A stretch of 64,000 nucleotides of DNA, taken from the NCBI RefSeq assembly GCF_028745505.1, contig NZ_JAQZZL010000001.1:1116001-1180000 (forward strand), in the 5' to 3' direction. The stretch's first letter is position 1. Each line of letters starts with the position of its first letter. The position numbers were made by a program, and so were the translations under genes. This DNA comes from Lentisphaera marina (GTDB lineage: Bacteria > Verrucomicrobiota > Lentisphaeria > Lentisphaerales > Lentisphaeraceae). The notes under the pieces are model-generated. The model searched no databases. It worked only from the letters and a program-made list of their open reading frames with translations, and was not told where the DNA came from. Below, one piece after another: positions 19,732 through 29,899 of the stretch.

Positions 19732-20436
19732 ATGAAGTTTTACAGTCTTATCCCTTTAGCCTTTCTAGTTGCATGTGCAAGCCAAAGATCGGGCCATGCC
19801 CCAGCTAATAAAGCCAAAGATAATGTCCCCAAAAAAAGGATTGCAATTAAGAAATACGATACCCCACAAGTTTCTGTCGAGGTGAAAGATCACAAGGGTA
19901 AAGTAGTGTCTCGAATTGAAGAGCAAGATATGACCATCTATAAGCTCAGGATTAAGAATTACGAAGATAAGTCAATTGATGAGCTTGAGGAAATTTTAAA
20001 AACTTCTAATGCTCAAGTAACTACTGTAATAATTGAGGCGCTCTTTCACCGCGCGATGGATAACTATAATGCCGCAATGATCAAAAAGAGGGAAGAGGGC
20101 TTAGAAGACTCACTACCAGTGAATATTGATCAAGTGGTTCGTATATATGCAAGTTTATTAAAGGATAAGCGCGAAGTTGTATTAGAAGAAGATGACACAA
20201 CATTGTGGATGGAGTCGAAGAGTATTTACGAAATGCCTCAAATTAGAATTTACGCAGCTTATATGGCGCAACGTATCACTAATGGTGAAATAAAACCTTA
20301 TTCTTTTGAGTTCAAAAAACACCGCTCAGGGATTTTATACTGCGTAAAAAATGACTTCGCACAAGTCAAAGAAGATGTTGCAGCTAATTGGCTGAAATGG
20401 TGGGAAGAGTACGGTAAAGAACAGTACAGTAAGTGA
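19732..20436 (+). CDS. Putative lipoprotein of unknown function
   Basis: This 234-residue protein has a clear lipobox (FLVACAS, Cys near residue 15), then a Lys-rich stretch and a helical soluble region. AAAGGAG precedes the ATG. Its end is one base from the end of the convergent gene at 20438. No family is recognised. Confidence 0.8.
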   Translation: MKFYSLIPLAFLVACASQRSGHAPANKAKDNVPKKRIAIKKYDTPQVSVEVKDHKGKVVSRIEEQDMTIYKLRIKNYEDKSIDELEEILKTSNAQVTTVIIEALFHRAMDNYNAAMIKKREEGLEDSLPVNIDQVVRIYASLLKDKREVVLEEDDTTLWMESKSIYEMPQIRIYAAYMAQRITNGEIKPYSFEFKKHRSGILYCVKNDFAQVKEDVAANWLKWWEEYGKEQYSK

Positions 20437-20437
20437 T

Positions 20438-21649
20438 TTACAATAATTTAAAGAACTTGCCGTAACTAGGTAGGTAAATAAGTTCTACTTTTGTTGCTGA
20501 ACCAGAGTTAGCGACAAAATCACCTTGGATAATTACTTTAAGCTTTTCACTATATAATGAGCTTTTTCTATTTTCGTTTTTTTCAGCAATAATAGATAAA
20601 TTATCGATCAATTCTTCATTTTGGTTATATGGAATTTCTACGGATAGGTAAGGGTTTAAGTATATAGTACTAGAGCTTTCCTTATTAATTACTTTTTGGA
20701 TTTGGCCATAAATTTGGAAGGTCTTGTTTTTTTTGTGGACTTTATCGTAGACAGGAGAGAAGAGCATAGCGCTTAAGGCATCCGCTTGACGATAAGATAA
20801 TAAGTCGTGTTTCCAGTGTGATTCATCAGGTGATTTGATGATGATCTTGTTGCTAGAATAGGAAAGCTGAACTCTGTAGTGTAGGTCAATGATGTTGATT
20901 AGGTCCATAAGGTTGCCGTCTTCGAGCTTAAAGCTAATAGGTTTTTTGACTTGTAGACTGCCACTATAAATAACTTCGTCTTCTGAGTTGAAAGAAGATT
21001 TCAAGTCTTCACAGAAGGGGAGGGAGTCGATCTCTAAACTGATACCAAGAGGTTTACATTTTTTGTTGATGTAATTTATCAGTAGAAATAACTGAGATGT
21101 ATTAAAGGAAAGTGACCTAAAGGAAATGTTTTCTAGTTGTGAAACTAAAACATCTTTTGGGGATTCTAAGTGAAGGCCATATTTTTCGCTATAGTCACGG
21201 TGGATTTTACTTACTCGATTCTCTACGAGTTCAACAGGAAGTTCACTGAGAAGGTTTTGGTCAAGCTGGCCTATATTATCACATACAAGAGCTATCAATA
21301 ATTTGATGGCTTCAGATTTTTCAGTATTCTCTAATGAATTGTATTTATCACTTAAGATAGTTTGGAGCTGTAGGCCATTGTCAATTAAGCGTTTATCGCA
21401 TTCTGTTGGTGCTTGTACTAGTAATTTTTTGATGTCGATACCCTTCCCGGTAGTAAGCTGAGATAGGCGATTCATGTAAATTGCGAGTTTGATGTTCTCG
21501 GGGGTTTCTCCTTCATCGACATAACGTTGAGTTAAATAAATTGAAAATCCTTCTTTCACGTCGATCCAGAAAGGATCGACCGAGCTTGTGGTAGATTCTT
21601 CAGCAATTAGACCAAAACAGAGGGTAATAAAAAACACAAAATGTTTCAT
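20438..21649 (-). CDS. Exported protein with possible STN-like domain
   Basis: This 403-residue protein has a signal peptide (HFVFFITLCFGLIAEE). The middle part has a pattern like secretin/TonB short N-terminal domains, with KPISFKLEDGNLMDLINIID followed by a YSSNKIIIKSPDE strand pair. It overlaps the upstream kinase by 4 bases (ATGA), so they are coupled. A role as periplasmic partner of the kinase is possible but unproven. Confidence 0.72.
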   Translation of the reverse strand: MKHFVFFITLCFGLIAEESTTSSVDPFWIDVKEGFSIYLTQRYVDEGETPENIKLAIYMNRLSQLTTGKGIDIKKLLVQAPTECDKRLIDNGLQLQTILSDKYNSLENTEKSEAIKLLIALVCDNIGQLDQNLLSELPVELVENRVSKIHRDYSEKYGLHLESPKDVLVSQLENISFRSLSFNTSQLFLLINYINKKCKPLGISLEIDSLPFCEDLKSSFNSEDEVIYSGSLQVKKPISFKLEDGNLMDLINIIDLHYRVQLSYSSNKIIIKSPDESHWKHDLLSYRQADALSAMLFSPVYDKVHKKNKTFQIYGQIQKVINKESSSTIYLNPYLSVEIPYNQNEELIDNLSIIAEKNENRKSSLYSEKLKVIIQGDFVANSGSATKVELIYLPSYGKFFKLL

Positions 21650-23313
21650 TGTACACCGTGTTTGAGTATTAAGTCAATAAACGTACTATAGTCGTTTTCT
21701 GGGGTCATTGTTATTTTATTTTTTAGATAACTCTTTGGTTGAGTGAGTGCATAAAGCATGATTACATTTTGGTCAGATGATTTTTTTGATTCAATCAATT
21801 CTTCACTTAATTGGGCGAGTTTAAGAGTCGACTCTTTACTGTTAATCAATATTTTTTCTTCAACAGGGCCGTATAATTTATTTTCTACGAAAGAAATATG
21901 TTTAGCATCATAAGTAGAAAGTAAGATTTTTGTGTCTTTATAAGATTTCATTTCCTCCAAAGCTTCATAAAAATGGATACTCAGATTTTGGGCATAGCTG
22001 TTATCGGTTACGATAGTGGATATTTTTTTGATGTGCTCGTTTATGTTGCCGTTTTTGAGGCTGGAAATAGCTTTTAGGTGGGCCGTTAGTTTTTTCTCTC
22101 TCGGATCTACTTTAGGTGTCTGGATTTTTACGATTGCTTTTTCTGCGGGCTTCGGCGTTTTTACGAGTGGCTTTTTTTTTTCAATCACAGGTTTAGGGTT
22201 AGTCCTTTTGTCGTTTAAAAGTTTAGCCTCTCGTTTTTCTTGTTTTAATATCTTTTTTGGTTTCGGGCTCTCTGGAGCTTTTTGTTTCGCTATTGCAGGG
22301 GGTGTTTCTACAGGTGGTTTCGTTAGAAGTTCTTCTTTGGTAGGTGAATTACTTTGAGGGGTTTTGCTTTCGCGAGTATTAGTATTTTTATTATCAATAT
22401 TAATTAAAGTTAAAGCAATCGCAGCAATGATGAAAAAGCCAAGTATCACTGCGATGAGAGTGTTCTTACTTTTATTGTTATCTGCGTGGGCGCGATCAAA
22501 TACTTTTGACTTACTTTTTTTATCTGAACTGCGCTGATAAACACTCGCTTTAAGTTTAAGCTGCTGCAGTGATTCTAATACTTCGGCCCAAGTCTGTGGA
22601 CGTTTATGGAGGTCTTTCTCTAAGAGGTGGTCGACAAAGTCAGAGACGCCCTGAGGTATTTTGGCTTTAGCTTTTTTTAATGGGATATGATCTTCTTCAA
22701 TCTGCATGCGCAAAATTTCTTTGAATGATGGATCCTCGAATGGAGGGTGCCCTGCTAACATGTGATATAAAGTGGCACCAAATGAATAGATGTCGGCTCG
22801 TGGATCTCCGTTTTCCCACTGATCCAAAATCATTTCTGGAGCAGCATACATAGGAGTAAGCATGATCCCGTCGCTTTCTCCTTGGATTTCGCCACCCATT
22901 CTTGCTAAACCCAGGTCAGCTAACTTAGCTTCTCCTTGGCGAGTAATTAAAATGTTGGCAGGTTTTAAATCGCCATGAGTGAGTTGGCGAGTCGAGTTCC
23001 CATAGTGCAAGCCTTCCGCAATACCCGTCATGAGGGGTAAGGCATCTTTATAAATGATCGAATCGTTGCTCTTAATTAATTCTAAAACATCGCCACCATC
23101 AACAAGCTCCATTGCAAAATAGTAGAGTTCATCTTCGCTTTGTCCAACATCGTAGGCCTGCACAATGTTTTGGTGAGTGAATGCCGCAGCTGCCTGGGCT
23201 TCTCGGAAAAAGCCTCTTAAGAAGTCTTGGTCTTGAACAGTGCTCTCAAAGAGGACTTTTATCGCTACTTTTCTGTTGAGGTTAACTTGAGTCGCCGAGT
23301 ACACGGTGCCCAT
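21646..23313 (-). CDS. Serine/threonine protein kinase with unusual start
   Basis: This kinase has 555 residues from the only standard start, but that ATG lies inside the glycine loop. The frame continues upstream to 23409 and reads LPPGTLINGFCILEKIASGN before it, which is a proper kinase N-terminus without any ATG, GTG or TTG. Motifs are VAIKVLF, HGDLKPANIL (HRD as HGD), ADLGLAR (DFG as DLG) and PMYAAPEMI. A membrane helix (IAVILGFFIIAAIALTLI) and a Lys/Pro-rich linker separate it from an external helical domain. Catalytic Asp and Lys are kept. Confidence 0.88.
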   Translation of the reverse strand: MGTVYSATQVNLNRKVAIKVLFESTVQDQDFLRGFFREAQAAAAFTHQNIVQAYDVGQSEDELYYFAMELVDGGDVLELIKSNDSIIYKDALPLMTGIAEGLHYGNSTRQLTHGDLKPANILITRQGEAKLADLGLARMGGEIQGESDGIMLTPMYAAPEMILDQWENGDPRADIYSFGATLYHMLAGHPPFEDPSFKEILRMQIEEDHIPLKKAKAKIPQGVSDFVDHLLEKDLHKRPQTWAEVLESLQQLKLKASVYQRSSDKKSKSKVFDRAHADNNKSKNTLIAVILGFFIIAAIALTLINIDNKNTNTRESKTPQSNSPTKEELLTKPPVETPPAIAKQKAPESPKPKKILKQEKREAKLLNDKRTNPKPVIEKKKPLVKTPKPAEKAIVKIQTPKVDPREKKLTAHLKAISSLKNGNINEHIKKISTIVTDNSYAQNLSIHFYEALEEMKSYKDTKILLSTYDAKHISFVENKLYGPVEEKILINSKESTLKLAQLSEELIESKKSSDQNVIMLYALTQPKSYLKNKITMTPENDYSTFIDLILKHGVQ

Positions 23314-23457
23314 GTTGCCACTAGCTATTTTTTCGAGTATACAAAACCCGTTAATTAATGTGCCTGGAGGTAATATTTTGAGTCTCTTAGATTTTAAATT
23401 TTGAATAATTTAAAAGAGCTCAAGTAAAAATCCAATCTAATACATGCTTGTACTAAG

Positions 23458-24168
23458 TCACAAGGGCTCTTTTTTGTCACAATATACGAATGTATTCCAG
23501 TCAATCTTACTTTTTAAAACTTTTCGTAGTTTTTGTGGGTCTAAAATTTTACTTTCATTACCCGCTTCATGGCAGTTTAGGGTGCGACCATTTCTTTCGG
23601 CAATATCATTCCAACGAAGTGCTTGGCCATCAGAGCATAGATAACGACCTGTTGGTACGGGATTCATTACTGATATTTGGAAGCATACTTGAGCGACCAA
23701 GTCAATCTTACATAAATTCACGTGTTTTAAGCCGTTCTTGATACGAGCAAGCCATTTATGCGGTTGCCGCAAATTATCATCCCAAAGTAAGCCACAATGT
23801 AGAATGCTGGAAAAGTTTTCAAAATAGCTTTCACAGATGGTTCTTGGGTGTGTCGGCTTGAGTTTGGAATCTTCATTTATGACTTCATTGGGGTTGTTAA
23901 CTTCGTATAAGCTCGCAGTCGAGATCAAAATAGTTTTTTCATAGTTGTTTTTTGCGAACTCCGCAAGAACTTGGGCTTTCGTCCCTAGGTTTTCAATTGT
24001 ACAGGAAATGATGAGTAGCTTAGCTGCCGGAAGGGTGTTTAAAGAGGAGGTCTCTAAACAAAAATAAAAGTCTCCATCCTCTTCCAATGAACTCGATTTT
24101 ACATGGTTAAATTGAGCTTTGATTGCAGAGCCCAAATAACCACTGCCAATGATGAGCGCATCTAACAT
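23458..24168 (-). CDS. NAD-dependent epimerase/dehydratase-like protein
   Basis: This 236-residue short-chain-dehydrogenase-like protein has an N-terminal Rossmann motif (ALIIGSGYLGSAI) as in the YeeZ/epimerase group. A SLYE segment and RTICESYFENF could supply the catalytic region, but a clean YxxxK is not evident. It starts at the base after the DUF445 gene ends, so the two form an operon. Substrate unknown. Confidence 0.78.
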   Translation of the reverse strand: MLDALIIGSGYLGSAIKAQFNHVKSSSLEEDGDFYFCLETSSLNTLPAAKLLIISCTIENLGTKAQVLAEFAKNNYEKTILISTASLYEVNNPNEVINEDSKLKPTHPRTICESYFENFSSILHCGLLWDDNLRQPHKWLARIKNGLKHVNLCKIDLVAQVCFQISVMNPVPTGRYLCSDGQALRWNDIAERNGRTLNCHEAGNESKILDPQKLRKVLKSKIDWNTFVYCDKKEPL

Positions 24169-25050
24169 TTAGTTGAGCATGCCAAAGGTGAAGGCTTGAA
24201 CAAGGCCAATAACCGCCCCAAGCAAAGCACCAAAGGCAGTGATGTAGCGAAATTGCTCACGACTAAAGCCTAAGATGATCTCTTCGAGTTGCTCGATGTC
24301 GAGCTCATTGATCCTAGATTCGATTTTGTGACGAATGTCGAGGTGACCACTACTTAATGCCTCTTCGATGGCCTTACTCAAACCATCAATGATTAAGCTC
24401 GTCATTTTCGGGGCGATTGATTCGGCTATTTTTGTATAATTGATTTGGGAGCTCTCTTCGCTGATTTTTTCTTTGATGAGCAGGCGAGTCTCATCAGTAG
24501 AGAAAGAGGCTAAAGTTTCGTGACTCAAGGCTTCAATTCCCTCCAAGACTTTTTCGCAAATCTTCCCTTTAAAGGGAGAGGCAACCATGGCGACCATAGC
24601 TCCCAAGGAGTCAATGGCCTTGTCAATCATCTGTTCTGCTAAGAGGGGCGCTTTTTCAGCACTAATAGTTACAAATTTATCTTTGGCGGTATTTATGAGG
24701 GCAGAGTGAATCATGAAGCTAGTTTGATCTAAAAGCTCAGGATTGTTAATGATATTGGGGAGTTCTTGTTCTAGACCCCTAAAGATTTCAATTTCAAGCT
24801 GATCATGCATGTCTTGGGAGGTGAGCATGTCATGGATTTCTTTGCCTGATAAAAGGTGTTTTTCAAATGTCTCCGCAATATTCCCCGCAATAACACTGCG
24901 CTGTGAAGGAATGACGCCAGGAGTCATGGGAAGCCTAAGGCCAAAAACATAGACGGGTTTATAGGGCCTAAAGAGCATTTTTATGGCGAGCTCATTGGTT
25001 ACAGCTCCAATTACAGCTCCAATTGCAGGCATGATAATAAATTCTGTCAT
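24169..25050 (-). CDS. DUF445 family membrane protein
   Basis: This 293-residue protein has the DUF445 pattern: a start with two close hydrophobic stretches ([20 protein letters not shown]), [20 protein letters not shown], a long helical middle and a C-terminal hydrophobic segment. The family (YheB/YqgA-like membrane proteins) has no fixed role; some members affect biofilm or envelope traits. It is the first gene of a two-gene operon. Confidence 0.9.
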   Translation of the reverse strand: MTEFIIMPAIGAVIGAVTNELAIKMLFRPYKPVYVFGLRLPMTPGVIPSQRSVIAGNIAETFEKHLLSGKEIHDMLTSQDMHDQLEIEIFRGLEQELPNIINNPELLDQTSFMIHSALINTAKDKFVTISAEKAPLLAEQMIDKAIDSLGAMVAMVASPFKGKICEKVLEGIEALSHETLASFSTDETRLLIKEKISEESSQINYTKIAESIAPKMTSLIIDGLSKAIEEALSSGHLDIRHKIESRINELDIEQLEEIILGFSREQFRYITAFGALLGAVIGLVQAFTFGMLN

Positions 25051-25161
25051 TGATATCTTCTGTTTTTATAAATTATGGGACTATATATAGCTCCTGTTTC
25101 GCTGAAAAACTAACAATGAGTGTTATTGTGTCAATATAAAATATCAAAATGAGGTTTAATT

Positions 25162-26274
25162 ATGCAGGAATATCATGATTTAAATGAGATTTCTCTACAA
25201 GAGCGATTAGAGCGTTGTGATGCAGAGCTCAAAGGGCTTTCATTGGTAATGAATAAGTTACTTAAAAACATTGCTGTTTATAGTGACTTTCTTGAAGATG
25301 AACTAGAGGACTCCGTTTCAGGGGAACGCTACTTAGAAAAATTACGTCATGATGTGAAGCAAATTGAATCGGTATTTATGACCATGTCGCAAGACTTGGA
25401 GTCAACAGTCGATGACCAAGAAAAAGTTAACTTAAGTAGCTTACTGAATGCCTTTTTTAATCGCAGTAGAAAATTACGCGAAGTTAATGATCAGAACTTA
25501 GTTAGTGATGAAGATGAGCTCATTATTCAAGCTAATATGGGGCAGCTTTCTTCAGTATTTATGTTCATGAATTCCTTACTTTCCAGCGAGAAACCATATA
25601 CGCTTTCAGTTGATAAAGTGAACATAAGCCAACAAGAAAACTTAAGTGATGGCATTTATTACTCGATTGAAATGAAGAGTGCAGAAGGTATCAACGAATA
25701 TGTTCCTGTGAATTATGATGCCGCAATATTTTCGCAGGCGGATCAAAGAGAGATACTCTTTGTGTTAGGTGCTCTTAAGCGTTTTTCTGGAGCATTGTTT
25801 TGTAATGAAACAGCAGACCAACTCTCGCTTCAGCTATTATTACCATCAATGGATTATCACGCAGTAGGTGGGCAATTAGATACAGATCTAAGTTCAGAGG
25901 CACTCCAAGGGAATGAGACCATTTTAGTGGTTGATGATGAAGACATGATTTGGGATGTTTTAATCGAAAATCTTCAAAATCTTGGTTACATTGTTTTGCT
26001 CGCAGAAAATGGCTTAGATGCGGTGGAGATTTATAGGGAGAATCCCGGTCAAATTGACTTAGTCATTCTCGATATGGTTATGCCCGAAATGAATGGGCGT
26101 GAAGCTTTTCATGAATTAAAGAAAATTGACGATGAAGTTAAAGTACTCATTTCTTCTGGCTTTATGGCTGAAAATGAGGCTGGAGACTTAATTGAAGCGG
26201 GCGCAGCGGCCTTTTTAAGAAAGCCTTATAGAATGATTGAATTGGCAAAGAAATTAAGAGAGCTCTTAACTTAG
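25162..26274 (+). CDS. Receiver-domain protein with degenerate sensor-kinase N-terminus
   Basis: This 370-residue protein has a C-terminal receiver (about residues 250-370) with acidic pocket ILVVDDED, phospho-acceptor Asp in LVILDMVMPEMNG, a Thr/Ser position in VLISSGF and Lys in FLRKPYR. The N-terminal 240 residues look like a histidine-kinase DHp and ATPase module (VNLSSLLNAFFNRSRKL; QLSSVFMFMNSLL) that has lost the N box and glycine boxes. It probably binds or senses rather than phosphorylates. It is single and overlaps by 4 bases the end of mutL. Confidence 0.85.
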   Translation: MQEYHDLNEISLQERLERCDAELKGLSLVMNKLLKNIAVYSDFLEDELEDSVSGERYLEKLRHDVKQIESVFMTMSQDLESTVDDQEKVNLSSLLNAFFNRSRKLREVNDQNLVSDEDELIIQANMGQLSSVFMFMNSLLSSEKPYTLSVDKVNISQQENLSDGIYYSIEMKSAEGINEYVPVNYDAAIFSQADQREILFVLGALKRFSGALFCNETADQLSLQLLLPSMDYHAVGGQLDTDLSSEALQGNETILVVDDEDMIWDVLIENLQNLGYIVLLAENGLDAVEIYRENPGQIDLVILDMVMPEMNGREAFHELKKIDDEVKVLISSGFMAENEAGDLIEAGAAAFLRKPYRMIELAKKLRELLT

Positions 26275-28181
26275 TTGCGACCGAAGCGTTTTTTAAGTTC
26301 ACTATCAGCAATATTAATAAAGACTGGACGTCCCTGTGGGCACGAATAAGGAGTCTCGCATTTATCGAGTTCGACTAAGATTTTACTTGAACTCGCTTCG
26401 TTAAACTTAATTCGAGCCGAGCTTGTCTTACAGATAGTTTTTGCCAAATTCAGATGAATATCCCGCTTAAGGCTATCTGGATTATTGTGCAGTGAATCAA
26501 TTAAATCTTTAATAAGCCCCAAGAGGTTGTCTTCTGGGAAATTAAGCGGCGTCGAATCTAGTAACCATGTATTGGCGCCAAAGTGCCTTAATACCAATCC
26601 CAGTTGGCTTAATTGAGTATGGTACTTCTCGATGAGGTGTGAGTCGCTGTGATTGAGTTCTAAACTTATGGGGATTAGTAGAGCCTGAGTGTGTTCACTA
26701 TTGAGTCGATAATTATCCAACATCTGTTCAAAGACAATTCGTTCACGAGCAGCTTTAAGCGATAGGATAATTAGGCCATTTTCACCCTGGCATATAAGGT
26801 ATTCATTATTATAAAATGAAATAACTTTGAGCTTGTCGAGTCCATGGCTATAAACTTGTTTTTTCGTGACGTCACTATTTTGCGTGTTATTTGAAATACT
26901 TACATCGCTAGAGGCTTCATTTTGATTTTCTCCCTCAGTTGGAAGGGCTTTTTCCTCATGACCTGTCTCAGGAGGTGGTGAATCTACATGAACCTTAGGA
27001 GTTGTGTTTCTGGCTTCTTTTCTAGGAGTGAATTCTGTAGGGATATCTCTCTTTTCTGGAGCTAAACTAAGTTGAGGTTTAGCTTTTTCCTCATCTGTAT
27101 CGGGTGATTTTAAGTGGAGGCTCACAGGCCTAGTATGAGTATCGACCTTTGGATTAAGGAAGGCTGGGGCGACTAACTTTTGTTGAGAGCCACTTAGAGC
27201 TCTCAATGCAAGTTCCAAAGAGTGTGTAATGACTTGGCAAATGAGCTGAGGTTCACGAAAGCGAACTTCGCGTTTAGCTGGGTGCACATTTATATCGACT
27301 CGAGAAGGATCAATTTCGATATAGAGAATACAGGGAGCAAATTGCCCTTTGTTGATAATGCCTTCATAGGCATTGCGAATGGCGCGATTGATTTCGGGCG
27401 CAATTATGGGGCGTTGGTTAATGAAAAAACGCTGTTCACGAGAATTGCCCCGAGCTAATCCTGGACGAGAGCAGAGTCCCTTGATAGAGATTCCTGCTTC
27501 TTGGTATTCAACATCAATCATGTTTTTTACAGAATCGCGACTCACGAAAGAGCTAAGTCGAGTCCTCATGTCATTACTAGGGGGAATATTATAAACTTTG
27601 CGCTTGTCGCAATGCAGTTCCATATGGATGTCAGGTCTTGAAAGAGCTAACTGAATAAAGGTTTCTTGTATATGAAAATCTTCCGTGCGCTGAGATTTAA
27701 GGAACTTTTTTCGAGCAGGAACATTATAGAAAAGTTTTGCGACTCGAATACAGGTTCCAGGAGCACAGCCGATCTTGTCGACAGCGGATATTTCACCACC
27801 ATTAACTTGGATCATAGTACCTTCCAAATCATCATGTAATCGCGTCAAAATGGTGAACCTAGAAACCGAGGCAATACTCGGGATTGCTTCCCCACGAAAG
27901 CCATAGCTACTAATACTGTCTAGATCACTAGCATAAGTGATTTTTGATGTGGCGTGTTGCTCGAGGCAAAGCAGGGCATTGTTTTGATTCATGCCAGAAC
28001 CATTATCAGAAACTTCTATGAGTGACGTTCCCGCATTTTCGGTGCGAATGACAATTCGTGTCGCTCCCGCATCAATGGCATTGTCGACGAGTTCTTTCAA
28101 GACCGAGGCAGGGCGTTCTACGACTTCTCCTGCAGCGATTCGATTGGCAATTTCTGCGCTTAAAACTTTAACATCAGCCAT
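26271..28181 (-). CDS. mutL: DNA mismatch repair protein MutL
   Basis: This 636-residue protein has GHKL ATPase motifs at the N-terminus: ELVDNAIDAGAT, EVSDNGSGM and YGFRGEAIPS. A variable Pro/Glu-rich linker (about residues 330-430) precedes the dimerisation domain. The C-terminus has CPQGRPVFIN, like the CPHGRP motif of nuclease-type MutL, but the metal-binding DQHA motif is replaced by SLKAARERIVFE, so endonuclease activity is doubtful. It is the last gene of the operon that includes prfB. Confidence 0.95.
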   Translation of the reverse strand: MADVKVLSAEIANRIAAGEVVERPASVLKELVDNAIDAGATRIVIRTENAGTSLIEVSDNGSGMNQNNALLCLEQHATSKITYASDLDSISSYGFRGEAIPSIASVSRFTILTRLHDDLEGTMIQVNGGEISAVDKIGCAPGTCIRVAKLFYNVPARKKFLKSQRTEDFHIQETFIQLALSRPDIHMELHCDKRKVYNIPPSNDMRTRLSSFVSRDSVKNMIDVEYQEAGISIKGLCSRPGLARGNSREQRFFINQRPIIAPEINRAIRNAYEGIINKGQFAPCILYIEIDPSRVDINVHPAKREVRFREPQLICQVITHSLELALRALSGSQQKLVAPAFLNPKVDTHTRPVSLHLKSPDTDEEKAKPQLSLAPEKRDIPTEFTPRKEARNTTPKVHVDSPPPETGHEEKALPTEGENQNEASSDVSISNNTQNSDVTKKQVYSHGLDKLKVISFYNNEYLICQGENGLIILSLKAARERIVFEQMLDNYRLNSEHTQALLIPISLELNHSDSHLIEKYHTQLSQLGLVLRHFGANTWLLDSTPLNFPEDNLLGLIKDLIDSLHNNPDSLKRDIHLNLAKTICKTSSARIKFNEASSSKILVELDKCETPYSCPQGRPVFINIADSELKKRFGRN

Positions 28182-28182
28182 T

Positions 28183-28773
28183 TTATTGGGTCAGGCTCTT
28201 TTTAATGAAATTTGAGTTAGGTGAATGTTCAACTAAGTGCTTTGGGAAGAATGATTGATAAGTACTAAAGTTTTTCATTTTTCCCATCAAGGACTCTAGG
28301 CCTGACTTGTTGGGAGTACTCATGATAATAAGACTTAAGAAGTCGGCTTCTTTTTGTGTGAAGAGCGGCAGCTCAGTTAAAACTGTGTAGGCGGAGGGGC
28401 TTTTTTTCTTGAGGATAAGGCATCTAGCTAGCTTTATTCGCAGCTCTTTGTTGAGTGGGTAAATTTTTAAAGATTCCACGGTGATCTGTATAGCCTTGTC
28501 AACTTCTTTGGCGGCTAACAAGCTGTCAGTGTAGCTATTAATAAAGGCTGGGTTGTCTTTGAAATGTGAGTAAGAGTTTTCGAAAATTTTATTGGCAAAG
28601 AGGAACTTACCGCTGCTGACCATTCCTTGCGCAGTCGCACTTTGAACTTCGTAGGGAATGGTGTTTTGTTGCTTGATTGTGCTGGGGCGCACATCTTTTT
28701 TGAGCAAAAGTAGAGTGCAGAGTATAATCACACCCAGGCTACTTAATAAAGCAAGGATAGCTTTATTATTCAT
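28183..28773 (-). CDS. Membrane-anchored TPR-like protein
   Basis: This 196-residue protein has an N-terminal membrane helix (AILALLSSLGVIILCTLLLL) and a periplasmic region with TPR-like helices (AAKEVDKAIQITVESLKIYP, LNKELRIKLARCLILKKKS). It overlaps prfB by 8 bases and ends one base before mutL starts. Function unknown. Confidence 0.78.
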   Translation of the reverse strand: MNNKAILALLSSLGVIILCTLLLLKKDVRPSTIKQQNTIPYEVQSATAQGMVSSGKFLFANKIFENSYSHFKDNPAFINSYTDSLLAAKEVDKAIQITVESLKIYPLNKELRIKLARCLILKKKSPSAYTVLTELPLFTQKEADFLSLIIMSTPNKSGLESLMGKMKNFSTYQSFFPKHLVEHSPNSNFIKKSLTQ

Positions 28774-29885
28774 TTTCTTCTTTGTTTAGGCCACTTCTCA
28801 AATAGGCTTGGATGAAAGGATCTAAATCACCATCCAAGACATTATTGGTGTTACTTGTTTCAAAAGAAGTTCGTAGGTCTTTGATCATTTTATAAGGGTG
28901 TAAAACATAAGAACGAATTTGGTGTCCCCAACCGATGTCAGTTTTTTCACTCGAGTTCGCATCAATTTCAGCGGCGTGCTCAGCTTGGCGTAATTCTTCG
29001 AGTTTTGCACCTAACATTTTTAACGCAGTCGCACGGTTTTTGTGTTGCGATCTTTCCATTTGGCAGGCAACGACAATACCAGTAGGAATATGCGTAATTC
29101 GCACTGCAGAGTCCGTGGTATTCACGTGCTGGCCGCCTGCGCCTGAAGCACGAAAAGTATCGACTCTGAGGTCTTTGTCATCAATATCAACTTCGGCTTC
29201 ATCGCCAATATCAGGGACGACATCTACAGAAGTGAATGAGGTGTGTCGACGTTTGTTTGAGTCAAAAGGAGAGATTCTAACTAGGCGGTGAACGCCGCGT
29301 TCCGCTTTCAAGTAACCGAACGCCATAGGCCCTTGAATCATGATGGTGCAGTTTTTTATACCAGCTTCATCACCTTCTTGAATAGAGACAATAGACATTT
29401 TGTAGTCTTTGGACTCAGCCCAACGTCTATACATGCGAAATAGCATATCAGCCCAGTCACATGATTCGGTTCCTCCTGCACCAGCATTGATGGAAAGGAA
29501 GCAGTTGCCGCTATCGTATTTACCTGATAAGAAACTGAGTAGTTCAATATCGTCAAGAGCTTTTTTGAGTGAGGGGTATTCCTCATCCGCATCTTGCATG
29601 AGTTCTGAGCCAGCGCCTTCTTCCTCAATGAGCTCTGTGAGGGTGCTAAAGTCCTCGACTCTTGAGCCAAGTTCTTGGTAGGGGATGACAATGTTTTTCA
29701 GTGCAGAGACACGATCGACAGTGGTTTTTGCAGCATTACTATCATCCCAAAAGGATGAACTGCCCATTTCGAGTTCTAATTGATTGAGTTCTTGAGTTTT
29801 ATTAGGGACGTCAAAGGTACCTCCCCAGGTGCTCGAAACGATCTTGAATCGCTTTAACCTGTTTTTGTAATTCGTCTAAAGTCAT
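28766..29885 (-). CDS. prfB: Peptide chain release factor 2, with programmed +1 frameshift
   Basis: RF2 reads UAA and UGA stops. The gene starts at the ATG at 29885 (MTLDELQKQVKAIQDRF) and reaches an in-frame TGA at 29811-29813 after 24 codons. The context is GGGAGG TAC CTT TGA C, the autoregulatory frameshift site found in most prfB genes; a +1 slip at CTT joins it to the long frame (DVPNKTQELNQLELEM, then GSSSFWDD). Further on, the GGQ motif (SGAGGQHVNTTDS) and the SPF stop-recognition tripeptide (RISPFDSNKR) are present. Total is about 372 residues. Confidence 0.96.
29811..29825 (-). promoter_or_regulatory. prfB programmed frameshift site
   Basis: The internal Shine-Dalgarno-like GGGAGG lies 3 bases before CTT TGA C. 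Low RF2 lets the ribosome pause at TGA and slip forward, which restores RF2 level. The layout matches the well-studied Escherichia coli prfB site. Confidence 0.95.
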
Positions 29886-29899
29886 GTTCTTCCTGAAAA

